Source: Pacificimonas sp036351775
GTDB taxonomy: Bacteria > Pseudomonadota > Alphaproteobacteria > Sphingomonadales > Sphingomonadaceae
Direction of reading: 5' to 3'
NCBI GenBank assembly: GCA_036351775.1
Contig: JAZBPX010000053.1
Span: forward strand, 1-64,000
Length of the DNA: 64,000 bases
Shown here: positions 9,289 to 17,472 of the stretch, in pieces
Numbering within the stretch: the stretch's first letter is position 1
How the letters are laid out: every line of letters starts with the position of its first letter
Made by a program: the position numbers and the translations under genes
The notes under the pieces: generated by a model
Seen by the model: only the letters and a program-made list of their open reading frames with translations
Databases searched by the model: none
What the model was told of the DNA's origin: nothing

Positions 9289-10071
9289 TCAGAAAACCGA
9301 ATATCCGCCGTCGACCGGCAGGGTGACGCCGGTGACGAAGCGCGCCGCATCGCTGGCCAGGAACACCGCGGCACCAGCGCACTCACCGGGTTCGCCCCAT
9401 CGACCGGCGGGCGTGCGCGCCAGCAGCAAGGCCTGGAAGTCGGCCCAGCCCGGATCGTCGCGGGCGACCTGCGTCATCTCGGTCGCGATCCAGCCGGGCG
9501 CGATGGCGTTGACCTGGATGCCGTGCGGGGCGAGCTCGATCGCCATCGATTTCGTCAGCTGGACGATCGCGCCCTTGACGGCGGCGTAAGATGGCAAGGC
9601 TGCCGCGCCGAAAATTGCATACATGCTGGCAAGGTTGATGATCTTGCCGCGCCCGCGCGCCTGCATCGATGTGGCGGCGATCTTCGAAAGCAGCATGGCC
9701 GCGTCGAGATGGGTGGCGATGGCATTGTCCCAGCCTTCCTCCGACTGGCCCAGGACGCCGCCGCTGATGTCGGTGTTTCCGGCATTGTTGACGAGGATGT
9801 CGACCGGTCCGAGCGCTCGTTCGACGTGCTTCATTGCAGGTGCGAGGGAGGCCCGGTCGGTCACGTCGAGCGTATCGGCGTAGGCCGGGACACCGATGGC
9901 CTCGATCTCGCTTTCGACCACAGCGTTGCGGTCGCCGTCGCGCGCAAGGATCGCCACGGAGGCTCCGGCATGGGCGAGACCCAGCGCGATGGCCCGTCCG
10001 ATCCCACGATTGCCGCCGGTAACCACCGCGACCTGGCCGACGAGATCGAAGGAGGGCGGGGCAGCGCTCAT
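9289..10071 (-). CDS. Short-chain dehydrogenase/reductase
   Basis: This is a classical SDR of 260 residues. The cofactor loop 'TGGNRGIG' is at 18-25, 'NNAG' at 95-98, and the catalytic residues are Ser149, Tyr162 and Lys166 ('SYAAVKG'). The C-terminal 'DAARFVTGVTLPVDGGYSVF' is the usual SDR ending. Acidic residues after the second strand are lacking ('ILARDGDRN'), which hints at NADP preference. It is the first gene of the eight-gene minus-strand unit, with 15 bases to the VOC gene. It probably oxidises or reduces a ring or side-chain hydroxyl of the cluster's substrate. SDRs are too promiscuous for a tighter call. Confidence 0.9.
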   Translation of the reverse strand: MSAAPPSFDLVGQVAVVTGGNRGIGRAIALGLAHAGASVAILARDGDRNAVVESEIEAIGVPAYADTLDVTDRASLAPAMKHVERALGPVDILVNNAGNTDISGGVLGQSEEGWDNAIATHLDAAMLLSKIAATSMQARGRGKIINLASMYAIFGAAALPSYAAVKGAIVQLTKSMAIELAPHGIQVNAIAPGWIATEMTQVARDDPGWADFQALLLARTPAGRWGEPGECAGAAVFLASDAARFVTGVTLPVDGGYSVF

Positions 10072-10096
10072 TTCACGACGCCGCTGACAAGGCTGT

Positions 10097-10110
10097 GAGT
10101 GCAGGCACTC
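10097..10110. promoter_or_regulatory. Perfect 6-bp dyad upstream of the SDR operon
   Basis: GAGTGC, two bases, then GCACTC forms a perfect inverted repeat about 25 bases before the ATG of the first operon gene. It sits where an operator for the minus-strand unit would be expected. No T-run follows on either strand that would make it a terminator. Binding protein unknown; the neighbouring winged-helix regulator is a candidate. Confidence 0.3.
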
Positions 10111-10280
10111 TCAAAATGCTGGATGTCACCGCGCTTCTCCCCGCTCAGCAGGGCACAGCTTTCCCGTGGCCGAAAGCGCTTACTTCCAGCTGTCGCCGAG
10201 CCTTAACCTACTGTGTCCCTGCGCTTATTGATGCGCCTCGTCCGGTCGCACCGTCAATGCGCCGAAGCGTCAAAAAAGCG

Positions 10281-12377
10281 TCAATTCGTGCGCGGGTCGT
10301 CCGGGATCAGGTCCGGCCAGCCGTATTTCTGCCATGCTGCGACCAGGCCGATTCGGTCCGCGAAGCCCAGAAAATCGGGATGCGTCCGGATCTGCCGTAT
10401 CGGTTCGACATCGGCCCACAGGCTCATCAGGCCGAACATGTTGGCGGGGTGGATCTGCTCGCTGTAGATTTTCATCACGAGGTCGGCATGACCCATCCAG
10501 ATCGCCGGAGACGCAATCGACGGATCGTACGGATCGGGCATGGTCGCGTGCAGTCCGTCGAGCATCTGGCAGTAGAGCGCGCGGTCCTCGGGCTTGCCGC
10601 TGCAACAGCCGTTTGCCGCCATAAGCCAATAGGCGTCACGCGCATCGTCCGCCATGGGCTGAGTGCCAGCGGGCGGCAGGATAACCGTGTTCATGAGCAG
10701 CCGGGATCGGTAGTAGATCTCGGTTCCGGCTTCATGATCGCCAGAAAGGGCGGTGGCGGTTGCGAGCCACATGCCCGGCATGCCCAGATCGACCATGCGC
10801 TGCCCTGCGGCGATCGCTTCCTCGACATTACCAAGATTGAAATGCGCGGCGCAAAGCATGGCGTAGTTTCGGCCGAATATCGGGTCCTGGGCGATCGCCG
10901 CCTCGATATAGGGAAGGGCTTCGCGGGTGCGCCCTACATATAGGAGGAACGAGCCGAGCCGAATGGTCGCATCGGCATTGTTCGGCTCCAGCCGGTAGGC
11001 CTCGAAGGCGAAGTCCAGCGCCTTCACGGGGTTTTGCCGGGTCCATTCGTGAATGCCTAGCATCGCATGGGCATGGCCCTGTGCCGGGTTGAGCGCGATT
11101 GCCTTTTTGGCGCATTCGACCATACGCTGCGATTCCATCACCCGTTCCAGGCAGGGCGTGTAAACGGCCGTGAAAACATGCGCTTCGGCAAGCGCAGTCC
11201 AGCATTCGGCGAAGTCCGGATCCAGTTCCAGTGCGTCCTCAAGCAGTTGGACAGCCTTTTCCAAAACCCCGTCGCCTATCGCCCGGTAGGTAAGCGCGCG
11301 GCCCTGAAGGTAGAGCGCGTAGGCCTCTCGGCTGGTCGTCATCCTGCGTCTGGGGAGGGGGGTCGGATTTATACCGAGCGCCTTGCAAAGACCGCTGATG
11401 ACGTTGCCGCCGATGACTTGCCGCGATCCCATGATTTCTTCGATCGTTCCACCGACTTGATCGGACCAGATCTCAGCGCCGGTTTGTCCGTCTATCAGCC
11501 GGAGGTTGATGCGGATATCCGTTGCAGAGCGGTGGACCGAACCCTCGATCAGGTGCGAGACGCCGAGCGCCGCGGCGATCTCTGGAAGTGTGCTGCCGCT
11601 GGCGGCGATGGCCGCGACGGAAGTACGCCCCGCGACGGCCATGTTGGATATTCTGCCAAGCCCCGACGAGAGCTCCTCCACGACGCCTTCGGCAAGGAAG
11701 AACTCGCCGCCGATCTCGTCATGCTGCTGGAACGGAAGGACGGCGATGCGCTGCTTGTTCTCGGCGCGCGGCGCGGCCGACCGGACGCGTGCGCGCCATG
11801 CTTTGGACAAAAGCCTGTAACCCTCGGCATCGCCCTCGGCCTTGAGCATGGTAAGCGCGCGATCCGCGGCGACCTGCAGGCGGTTCTCGGCCTGCTGCCG
11901 CTGGAAGGTCAGCCATTCCCGGAAGGGATCGCCGAAGTCCATCTGGTCGAGGAGGGGCTTGTTGCCGATGGCGGCCAGCATGTGATGGGCGCGGTCTGCG
12001 CGGCGTTCGGTGAGGGCGGTTTCGAGTTTGCCGAGGTCGCTACGCACGGCCGAGGGATCGACCGCGATCCTGCTGCGAGAGATGTCGAGCAGATCGGTGC
12101 CGTGCGGTGCCAGAATCTTGCCCAGGCTGAGCAGGCATTGCCGCAGGCTGGCGCGCGCCTGCGCCTGGAACCGGCCGGGCCACAGCAGGGCACTGATCCT
12201 GTCGCGCTCGATGGCCTCACCCGGAGCCAGGCACAGCATCGCCAGCAACGCCCGCGCCTTGCGGTTGGACAGGGTGATGGAAGTACCGTCAGGGGCGTTC
12301 AGCGTAAAGTCGCCAAAAAGCGAAACCTCGAGTACCTTACCCGGTCGTAAAGATGTCCGGCCTGAATGCGATGGCAT
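10281..12377 (-). CDS. Winged-helix (SARP/BTAD-like) regulator with TolB-like and TPR domains
   Basis: Starting at the ATG at 12377, the protein has 698 residues. An OmpR/SARP-type winged helix occupies about the first 100 ('LFGDFTLNAPDG', 'SNRKARALLAMLCLAPGE', 'RASLRQCLLSLG'). A short helical BTAD-like stretch follows. A TolB-N/CadC-like domain begins at 'RIAVLPFQQ' (about residue 215). TPR repeats fill the C-terminal half. There is no transmembrane helix, so it is a cytoplasmic one-component regulator. It points the same way as the eight-gene operon and ends 209 bases before it, so it could either be transcribed into it or control it from its own promoter. The ligand or input is unknown. 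Confidence 0.82.
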   Translation of the reverse strand: MPSHSGRTSLRPGKVLEVSLFGDFTLNAPDGTSITLSNRKARALLAMLCLAPGEAIERDRISALLWPGRFQAQARASLRQCLLSLGKILAPHGTDLLDISRSRIAVDPSAVRSDLGKLETALTERRADRAHHMLAAIGNKPLLDQMDFGDPFREWLTFQRQQAENRLQVAADRALTMLKAEGDAEGYRLLSKAWRARVRSAAPRAENKQRIAVLPFQQHDEIGGEFFLAEGVVEELSSGLGRISNMAVAGRTSVAAIAASGSTLPEIAAALGVSHLIEGSVHRSATDIRINLRLIDGQTGAEIWSDQVGGTIEEIMGSRQVIGGNVISGLCKALGINPTPLPRRRMTTSREAYALYLQGRALTYRAIGDGVLEKAVQLLEDALELDPDFAECWTALAEAHVFTAVYTPCLERVMESQRMVECAKKAIALNPAQGHAHAMLGIHEWTRQNPVKALDFAFEAYRLEPNNADATIRLGSFLLYVGRTREALPYIEAAIAQDPIFGRNYAMLCAAHFNLGNVEEAIAAGQRMVDLGMPGMWLATATALSGDHEAGTEIYYRSRLLMNTVILPPAGTQPMADDARDAYWLMAANGCCSGKPEDRALYCQMLDGLHATMPDPYDPSIASPAIWMGHADLVMKIYSEQIHPANMFGLMSLWADVEPIRQIRTHPDFLGFADRIGLVAAWQKYGWPDLIPDDPRTN

Positions 12378-12576
12378 GCCCGCCCCCAAGATGATCCTAT
12401 GTGATCTTCAGGCTGATTCAAGGGGTCAGTTACGCAGGAAGCACAGTTTACTGCATCATTGGCAAAGCCAGAAATCGGGTCGGGAACAATTGGTATCGTT
12501 GATCTAAAACGGACCCCTGGCTTAGTCTCGCCGCATCTGCACGGCCTTGCCGCCCCGCTGAAAAGGACCACCGCGT

Positions 12577-12891
12577 ATGTATATCGCCATGAACCGCTTC
12601 CAGATTACCCCCGGCAAGGAGGACGCGTTTGAAACCGTCTGGCGGGAACGGGACACCCATCTGGACGGCGTGCCGGGCTATCTGGAATTTCAGCTCGTGC
12701 GCGGGCCGGTCCGCGACGATCACATCCTCTATGCCTCGCACACCGTCTGGGAAAGCGAGGCGGATTTCGTGAACTGGACGAAATCGGATGCCTTTCGCGC
12801 CGCGCACAAGGATGCCGGCGACAATCGCGGCCTCTATCTCGGCCATCCCGAGTTTGAAGGCTTTACCGTCGTCCTCGATTCCAAGGCATAG
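12577..12891 (+). CDS. IsdG/HmoA-type haem-degrading monooxygenase
   Basis: This 104-residue protein has the antibiotic-biosynthesis-monooxygenase fold. The three residues needed for haem breakdown in IsdG/IsdI-type enzymes are present at matching positions: Asn6 ('AMNRFQI'), Trp67 ('NWTKSDAF') and His77 ('AAHKD'). Family enzymes open the haem ring in the cytoplasm to release iron, using an electron donor. The gene is convergent with the hmuV remnant and lies just before a Fur-box-controlled TonB receptor, which supports a role in using imported haem. I saw no clear Fur box in the 187-base region upstream. Confidence 0.88.
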   Translation: MYIAMNRFQITPGKEDAFETVWRERDTHLDGVPGYLEFQLVRGPVRDDHILYASHTVWESEADFVNWTKSDAFRAAHKDAGDNRGLYLGHPEFEGFTVVLDSKA

Positions 12892-12897
12892 GGCCGC

Positions 12898-13200
12898 TTA
12901 CCCGACGAGCGGGTAGGGCGCGTTCAGACCGAAAATGACCTGCACCGTTTTCGGCGTCAGCACAGCCTTGGCGGACCCGGCCTCTGCGACGCGGCCGTCG
13001 CGGAACAGGACGACATCATCGGCGTGGTCATGCACGAGATGAAGATCGTGCAGCACGGCCACAACACCCCAACCCTCGCTGGCGAGGCACCTCAGCAGCG
13101 CGATCAGGGCAATCTGATGCTTCAGGTCGAGGGCGGACGTCGGTTCATCGAGGAACAGCCAGCGCTGCGCCTTCTCTGCTGATCCCTCGGTCATTGCCAA
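12898..13200 (-). pseudogene. hmuV remnant (C-terminal third of haem ABC ATPase)
   Basis: Only about 98-100 codons remain. They contain Walker B with the catalytic glutamate ('WLFLDEPTSALDL'), the D-loop and the H-loop histidine ('AVLHDLHL'), and end in a HmuV-like C-terminus. A full HmuV is about 255-270 residues. Walker A, the Q-loop and the LSGGE-type signature are all absent. An in-frame TAA lies just upstream of the first possible start, and no missing half is found in other frames nearby. ATP binding is therefore impossible. No hmuT or hmuU (binding protein, permease) is present, so this is the last trace of a lost haem importer. Confidence 0.85.
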
Positions 13201-13344
13201 GTTTCCTTACACAAGACAGCGGCGGTGCAGCAGGGTTCCTCGGTAAGACCCGCGAGCGCACCGGCGCTCCGCAAACCTGCTTTGAGCGCCTCAAAACCAT
13301 ACGAGCGAACCGGGTTGACTTCGCATCATGCTTCTTTGAATAAA

Positions 13345-13369
13345 GCTAATGCGAATCGTTGTCATTAGC
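13345..13369. promoter_or_regulatory. Fur box
   Basis: Seven-base arms GCTAATG and CATTAGC flank an 11-base AT-rich core containing 'GAATCGTT'. This gives a Fur-type dyad close to the classical nested GATAAT consensus. It ends 17 bases before the GTG start of the TonB receptor, so Fur-Fe bound here would block transcription or initiation of the receptor and the DUF6607 gene. Confidence 0.75.
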
Positions 13370-13385
13370 AGTTTCGGGAATAATC

Positions 13386-15668
13386 GTGACCTTTAGATCG
13401 CTGGCGCTGGCCTCTGCCGCTGCGCTGTCCATAGCCATTCCGGCCTTCGCCCAGGGCGCGCCAACGGGCGATGCTGTCGATCAGCCTGTCGGTATCGCCG
13501 ACGATGACATCACCATCACGGCAACGCGGCAGCCTCGGAACGCGCTCGATGTGCCCACCACGGTTACGGTTATCGACGATGAGGAGATTGCGGACATCCT
13601 GGCGACGGACATTCGCGAGCTTGTCCGCTTCGAGCCCGGCGTCTTCGTTCGTCAGGCCCCGGCGCGGTTCGGTGCAGCGCTTGGCACGACGGGGCGGGCA
13701 GGGGCCGCCGACTTCAACATTCGCGGCATCGGCGGCAACCGTGTCCTTATCCAGGTTGACGACATCCGCGTCCCCGACGGGTTCAGCTTCGGCGCGCAGG
13801 ATGCGGGGCGCGGCGACTATGTCGACCTTGGCCTTGTGAAGTCCGTGGAGATCCTGCGCGGGCCAACGTCAGCCCTTTACGGCAGCGACGGCCTGGCAGG
13901 CGCCGTCAGCTTCCAGCTGGCCGACCCCAGCGACCTAATCGAGGATGGCGAACCCTACGCCGTTCGCCTGCGCGGGACCTACAGCAGCGGGGACAATGAG
14001 TTTTCGGAGAGCATCCTCGCGGCAGGCGAGAGCGGCGATTTCGGCGCGATTATCGCCTATACGCGCCGCGACGGGTCGGAGCTTGAAACGCAGGGCGACG
14101 TGGGCGGGACCGGGCAGACGCGCACGATCGCCAACCCGCAGGACACCGAATCGAACGCGCTGCTCGGCCGTCTGGTCTGGAACCCTGACGACCGGAACCG
14201 CATCCGGCTGACCGGCGACTGGCAGGACAGCCGGGTCGAGACCGACCTCCTCAGCGAAGTCTCGACTGTGCCGAACCCCTTTACCGGCGCGACCACCGAC
14301 GAGCTGGTCGCCGATGACAGCACCGAGCGTGTGCGCGTCAGCCTTGACTGGCGGCACCAGTTTGAGGGTGAGACGCTGGACGACCTGACGCTGCGCGCCT
14401 TCTGGCAAAGCAGCGAAAACCGCCAGTTCGCCTTTGAGGCGCGGACGCCGCTACCCGACCGCGAGCGGCTGAACACGTTCGAGATTGACGTGATGGGCGG
14501 GTCGGGCGAACTGCGCGCGCGCTTTGAAACCGGACCGGTGATCCACCGCGTTGTCGTGGGCGGCGACATCAGCAAGACCGTGCAGAGCGGCCTTCGCGAC
14601 GGTACCGTGCCGCCGGTTGGCGAAATATTCCCTTTCGCTGCGTTTCCGGAAACGGACTTCGTTCTGGGCGGCTTGTTCATTGCGAACGAGCTCACCTTTC
14701 TGGACGGTGCGCTGACCCTGTTCCCGGCGCTGCGCTGGGATCATTATGACCTCGATCCGGATAACGATCCGCTACTGCCGACCTTTGTCGGCGTCGCGCA
14801 GGATGGCTCGCGGCTGTCGCCCAAGCTGGGCGCGCTTGCGGAGCTTGGCAGCGGGTTCAGTCTCTACGGCAATTACGCGCAGGGCTTCCGCGCGCCGCAG
14901 CCAACCCAGATCAACCAGTTCTTCGAAAATCTGGTGTTCGGCTATACGTCTCTGCCGAACCCCGACCTCGGTCCGGAAACAAGCGAGAGTTTCGAGGGCG
15001 GCGTGCGCTACCAGTCGTCGATCCTGACGGCCGCGCTGACGGCGTTCAGCGCAAACTACGACGACTTCATCAGCCAGGAACTGGTGGGCGGCACGTTCAG
15101 GCCAGGAGACCCGGGCGTGTTCCAGTTCGTCAATCTCGATGAAGTTGACATTTCGGGTCTTGAGGCGCGCATATCGCTGCGCCTCGACAGCGGTTTTACC
15201 GGCGATCTGTCGATGGCCTATGCAGATGGCGACGTTGTAACCGGCGACGTCGATGTCCCGCTGACCCAGGTTGAGCCCTTCACGCTGGTCTCCGGTCTTG
15301 GGTACCGCGATCCGGCAGGCGCATTCGGCGTGAACCTGATCGGGACCTTCACGGCACGGAAGAGCCTTGACGACATCGATCCCGCGCTCTGCACGGGCCC
15401 CTGCTTCCGGCCCGACGGCACGAGCGTGGTCGACCTGACGGCGTTCGCGCGGCTGAACGAGACCTTCACGGTGCGCGCCGGCGTCTTCAACCTGTTCGAT
15501 GAGACATACGCGTTCTGGTCTGACGTTGCGGGCGTGCCGTCGGACATCACGGAAACCATCGGCTTTGGTCCTATGGGGCCGATCACCCAGACCGTGCCCA
15601 ACCCGGAGCTTGACGCCTTCACCAGACCCGGCCGTAATATTAGCCTGTCGCTGACGGCCCGCTTCTAG
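13386..15668 (+). CDS. TonB-dependent haemoglobin/haem-type outer-membrane receptor
   Basis: From the GTG at 13386 the protein has 760 residues. It begins with a signal peptide cut after 'IPAFA'. A TonB box-like 'DDITITATR' comes next. The plug includes 'FNIRGIGGNRVLIQVDDIR' and 'SVEILRGPTSALYGSDGLAG'. A 22-strand barrel follows and ends in Phe. The 'FRAP' and 'NPDL' boxes of the haemoglobin/transferrin/lactoferrin receptor family are present. The histidine normally found between those boxes is missing, and so is the plug histidine. A TTG at 13359 could extend the frame, but it lies inside the Fur box and precedes the signal peptide awkwardly. The Fur box implies iron-repressed expression. 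Confidence 0.9.
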   Translation: MTFRSLALASAAALSIAIPAFAQGAPTGDAVDQPVGIADDDITITATRQPRNALDVPTTVTVIDDEEIADILATDIRELVRFEPGVFVRQAPARFGAALGTTGRAGAADFNIRGIGGNRVLIQVDDIRVPDGFSFGAQDAGRGDYVDLGLVKSVEILRGPTSALYGSDGLAGAVSFQLADPSDLIEDGEPYAVRLRGTYSSGDNEFSESILAAGESGDFGAIIAYTRRDGSELETQGDVGGTGQTRTIANPQDTESNALLGRLVWNPDDRNRIRLTGDWQDSRVETDLLSEVSTVPNPFTGATTDELVADDSTERVRVSLDWRHQFEGETLDDLTLRAFWQSSENRQFAFEARTPLPDRERLNTFEIDVMGGSGELRARFETGPVIHRVVVGGDISKTVQSGLRDGTVPPVGEIFPFAAFPETDFVLGGLFIANELTFLDGALTLFPALRWDHYDLDPDNDPLLPTFVGVAQDGSRLSPKLGALAELGSGFSLYGNYAQGFRAPQPTQINQFFENLVFGYTSLPNPDLGPETSESFEGGVRYQSSILTAALTAFSANYDDFISQELVGGTFRPGDPGVFQFVNLDEVDISGLEARISLRLDSGFTGDLSMAYADGDVVTGDVDVPLTQVEPFTLVSGLGYRDPAGAFGVNLIGTFTARKSLDDIDPALCTGPCFRPDGTSVVDLTAFARLNETFTVRAGVFNLFDETYAFWSDVAGVPSDITETIGFGPMGPITQTVPNPELDAFTRPGRNISLSLTARF

Positions 15669-15688
15669 CAACCATGAGGACTGAAAAG

Positions 15689-16705
15689 ATGATGACCCTT
15701 TCCGTTCGGCTGTTCCTGTTCACGGCGGCCTTCACCCTTTTGTTCGGCGCGGTGGCGGCGTCGGCACAGTCCGACATGGTCGGCAAGTCCGCCTTCGAGC
15801 GTGACCGCGAAGCGATTCTGGCAATGGCCGGAAACTACCGCGTCACCTTCGACTTTCGCGAAACGGCGGCCTTTACCGAAGGCTATGAGCTGAAGGATCC
15901 CTACCGGTCCGGCGGTCATGAGATCGTACGCGTGATCGAGGATCGCGGCGACTTCATCAGCCTGCAGCATATCCTTGTCGTCGGCGGCGATCAGAAGTTC
16001 CCGATCAAGCACTGGCGTCAGGACTGGCGCTACGAACCCGAGGAGGTTCTCGTCTTTATCGGCGGCAATGCCTGGGAGCGGCGCGCCGTATCAGAAGAGG
16101 AGCGCCATGGCCGCTGGTCGCAGACGGTCTACCAGGTGGATGACGCGCCCCGCTACGGCGCGGTTGGTGCGTGGAGCCACGACAACGGCCTGTCCGAATG
16201 GCAGCCGCCCGCCGAATGGCGTCCGCTGCCGCGCCGCGACATGACCACGCGCGATGACTATCACGCGATGGACGCCGTCAACCGCCACGCTCTGACGCCC
16301 ACCGGCTGGGTGCATGAGCAGGACAATGCAAAGGTGGTCCTGGATGGCACGCCGCATGTCCTGACCCGCGAAATCGGCGTGAATACCTACCAGCGCTATG
16401 ACGGGTTCGAGACCAGCGTCGGCGACGATTACTGGAACGCCACGAAGGATTACTGGGCGGGCGTGCGCGCCATCTGGGACGAGCGGATCGCCGCTGCTCC
16501 GCGCCTCGCGCTGACCGAAAAAGGCGAGGCTGAGGGTCTCTACATGTCGCTCCTCGGTCTCGGCACGGCGGTCGAGGAGGGGACAGAGACGGTCGAAGAC
16601 GCGGTCGCCGAAGCGCGCACGGTCATCGAAACCATGACCACGCTCGACCTTCCTCCGCTGGCTTCGCGCCTGCGTGAGCCGGCGGGCGACACAAGCGGGA
16701 ACTGA
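15689..16705 (+). CDS. DUF6607 family exported protein
   Basis: This protein of about 338 residues has a signal peptide ('LFGAVAASAQ') and the DUF6607 pattern: 'ILAMAGNYRVTFDFRET', 'ISLQHILVVG', 'KHWRQDWRYEP' and a late 'ALTPTGWVHEQDN'. The family is uncharacterised and often lies beside haem-type TonB receptors. Here it follows one by 20 bases, with the shared Fur box upstream of both. An ATG at 15674 is in frame, but 'GAGGA' at 15676-15680 is better placed as ribosome site for the ATG at 15689. The abundance of Trp, His and Tyr would suit haem or iron-chelate handling in the periplasm. That is inference. Confidence 0.85.
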   Translation: MMTLSVRLFLFTAAFTLLFGAVAASAQSDMVGKSAFERDREAILAMAGNYRVTFDFRETAAFTEGYELKDPYRSGGHEIVRVIEDRGDFISLQHILVVGGDQKFPIKHWRQDWRYEPEEVLVFIGGNAWERRAVSEEERHGRWSQTVYQVDDAPRYGAVGAWSHDNGLSEWQPPAEWRPLPRRDMTTRDDYHAMDAVNRHALTPTGWVHEQDNAKVVLDGTPHVLTREIGVNTYQRYDGFETSVGDDYWNATKDYWAGVRAIWDERIAAAPRLALTEKGEAEGLYMSLLGLGTAVEEGTETVEDAVAEARTVIETMTTLDLPPLASRLREPAGDTSGN

Positions 16706-16714
16706 GGCCGGGTA

Positions 16715-16745
16715 GGGGCGGCGCTGTCCGTTGCGGCGCCACCCC
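16715..16745 (+). terminator. GC-rich hairpin after DUF6607
   Basis: A 10-base stem with one mismatch (GGGGCGGCGC against GCGCCACCCC) lies ten bases past the DUF6607 stop, between it and the convergent DUF1989 gene. There is no T-run, so it may be a Rho-dependent or bidirectional end rather than a classic intrinsic terminator. Confidence 0.35.
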
Positions 16746-16830
16746 TCGGGGCTACCGACCTGGGCCGCAACGCGCGCTGGCTGACTTCAGGGTACCCGTT
16801 GGGGGATGGTCGGCAGACAGAGCGGCCTAT

Positions 16831-17472
16831 TCAAACCGCGGCCGGTTCCGCACCGATCTGGAAGTCGATGGGCTTGTACGTGAAGTTGTTGCTCTGGCCG
16901 GCAGAACAGGCGGTCAACCCGATGATCAGGTCCATGCGCGCACGGATTGCAAACCGGTCTCCGGGTTTCGACAGCGGCGGGTCCACCCGCAGCGCGCCGG
17001 TCTCGCCGTCCACCGGCACGTTCATGAAAACGTTGAAGGCAACCGGAATATCGTCGGCGGGGATTCCGAAGGGCTCAAGAGCGGCGGCCAGATTGCCGAA
17101 GCAGCCCCGGTGCGGGTCCGTTTCGCCGTACAGCTTGGCAAACATTTCGGCCGAGCAGGGCGTCAGCAGGAAGTCATGCCGGCCCACCGTGTCGAGCACG
17201 ATCTCGAACATCACCTGGCTGCGGTTCGAATAGATGTCATCGCCGGTCGTGAAGAGGATCTTCGAGGCGTAATCGATCGTCCGGCCGTTCGAGATCGCCT
17301 CGCGCGGGTCGGCGGCGGAAAAGGCGGCTAGGTCCGCGACCTGTTCCCCCTCCGGATCGAAGATCGTCAGCACCTCTCCCCGCGCCACCCGAAACCCGGT
17401 GCCGGACCGCGGCGGGATGCGGTAGCGCTGGTCCCGCTCGGCGGTCAGCGCGGCTTCGGTTTGAATGGGCAT
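16831..17472 (-). CDS. DUF1989 (urea carboxylase-associated / carboxyguanidine deiminase-like) protein
   Basis: The 213-residue protein matches DUF1989, the family of urea-carboxylase-associated proteins. Two of its members form the carboxyguanidine deiminase CgdAB, which removes ammonia from carboxylated guanidine. Candidate metal ligands are Cys106 ('TPCSAEMF'), His121 and Cys124 ('DPHRGCFGNL'). A ribosome site AGGAAAGGA precedes the start. The gene begins 28 bases inside the end of the YqcI/YcgG hydroxylase gene, so the pair is translationally coupled. No guanidine or urea carboxylase lies here, so the standard guanidine pathway does not explain it. A C-N hydrolase acting on the hydroxylase product is the natural hypothesis. 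Confidence 0.85.
   Translation of the reverse strand: MPIQTEAALTAERDQRYRIPPRSGTGFRVARGEVLTIFDPEGEQVADLAAFSAADPREAISNGRTIDYASKILFTTGDDIYSNRSQVMFEIVLDTVGRHDFLLTPCSAEMFAKLYGETDPHRGCFGNLAAALEPFGIPADDIPVAFNVFMNVPVDGETGALRVDPPLSKPGDRFAIRARMDLIIGLTACSAGQSNNFTYKPIDFQIGAEPAAV

Noticed and set aside
11067..12350. 427-codon plus-strand frame opposite the winged-helix regulator
   Set aside because: Shadow of the regulator; no domain features and no ribosome site.
12898..13200. A functional short ABC ATPase
   Set aside because: Without Walker A and the signature motif it cannot bind or hydrolyse ATP, so it is listed as a pseudogene.
13359..13385. TTG at 13359 as start of the TonB receptor
   Set aside because: It would place the start codon inside the Fur box and put nine extra residues ahead of a normal signal peptide. 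The GTG at 13386 gives a standard signal sequence.
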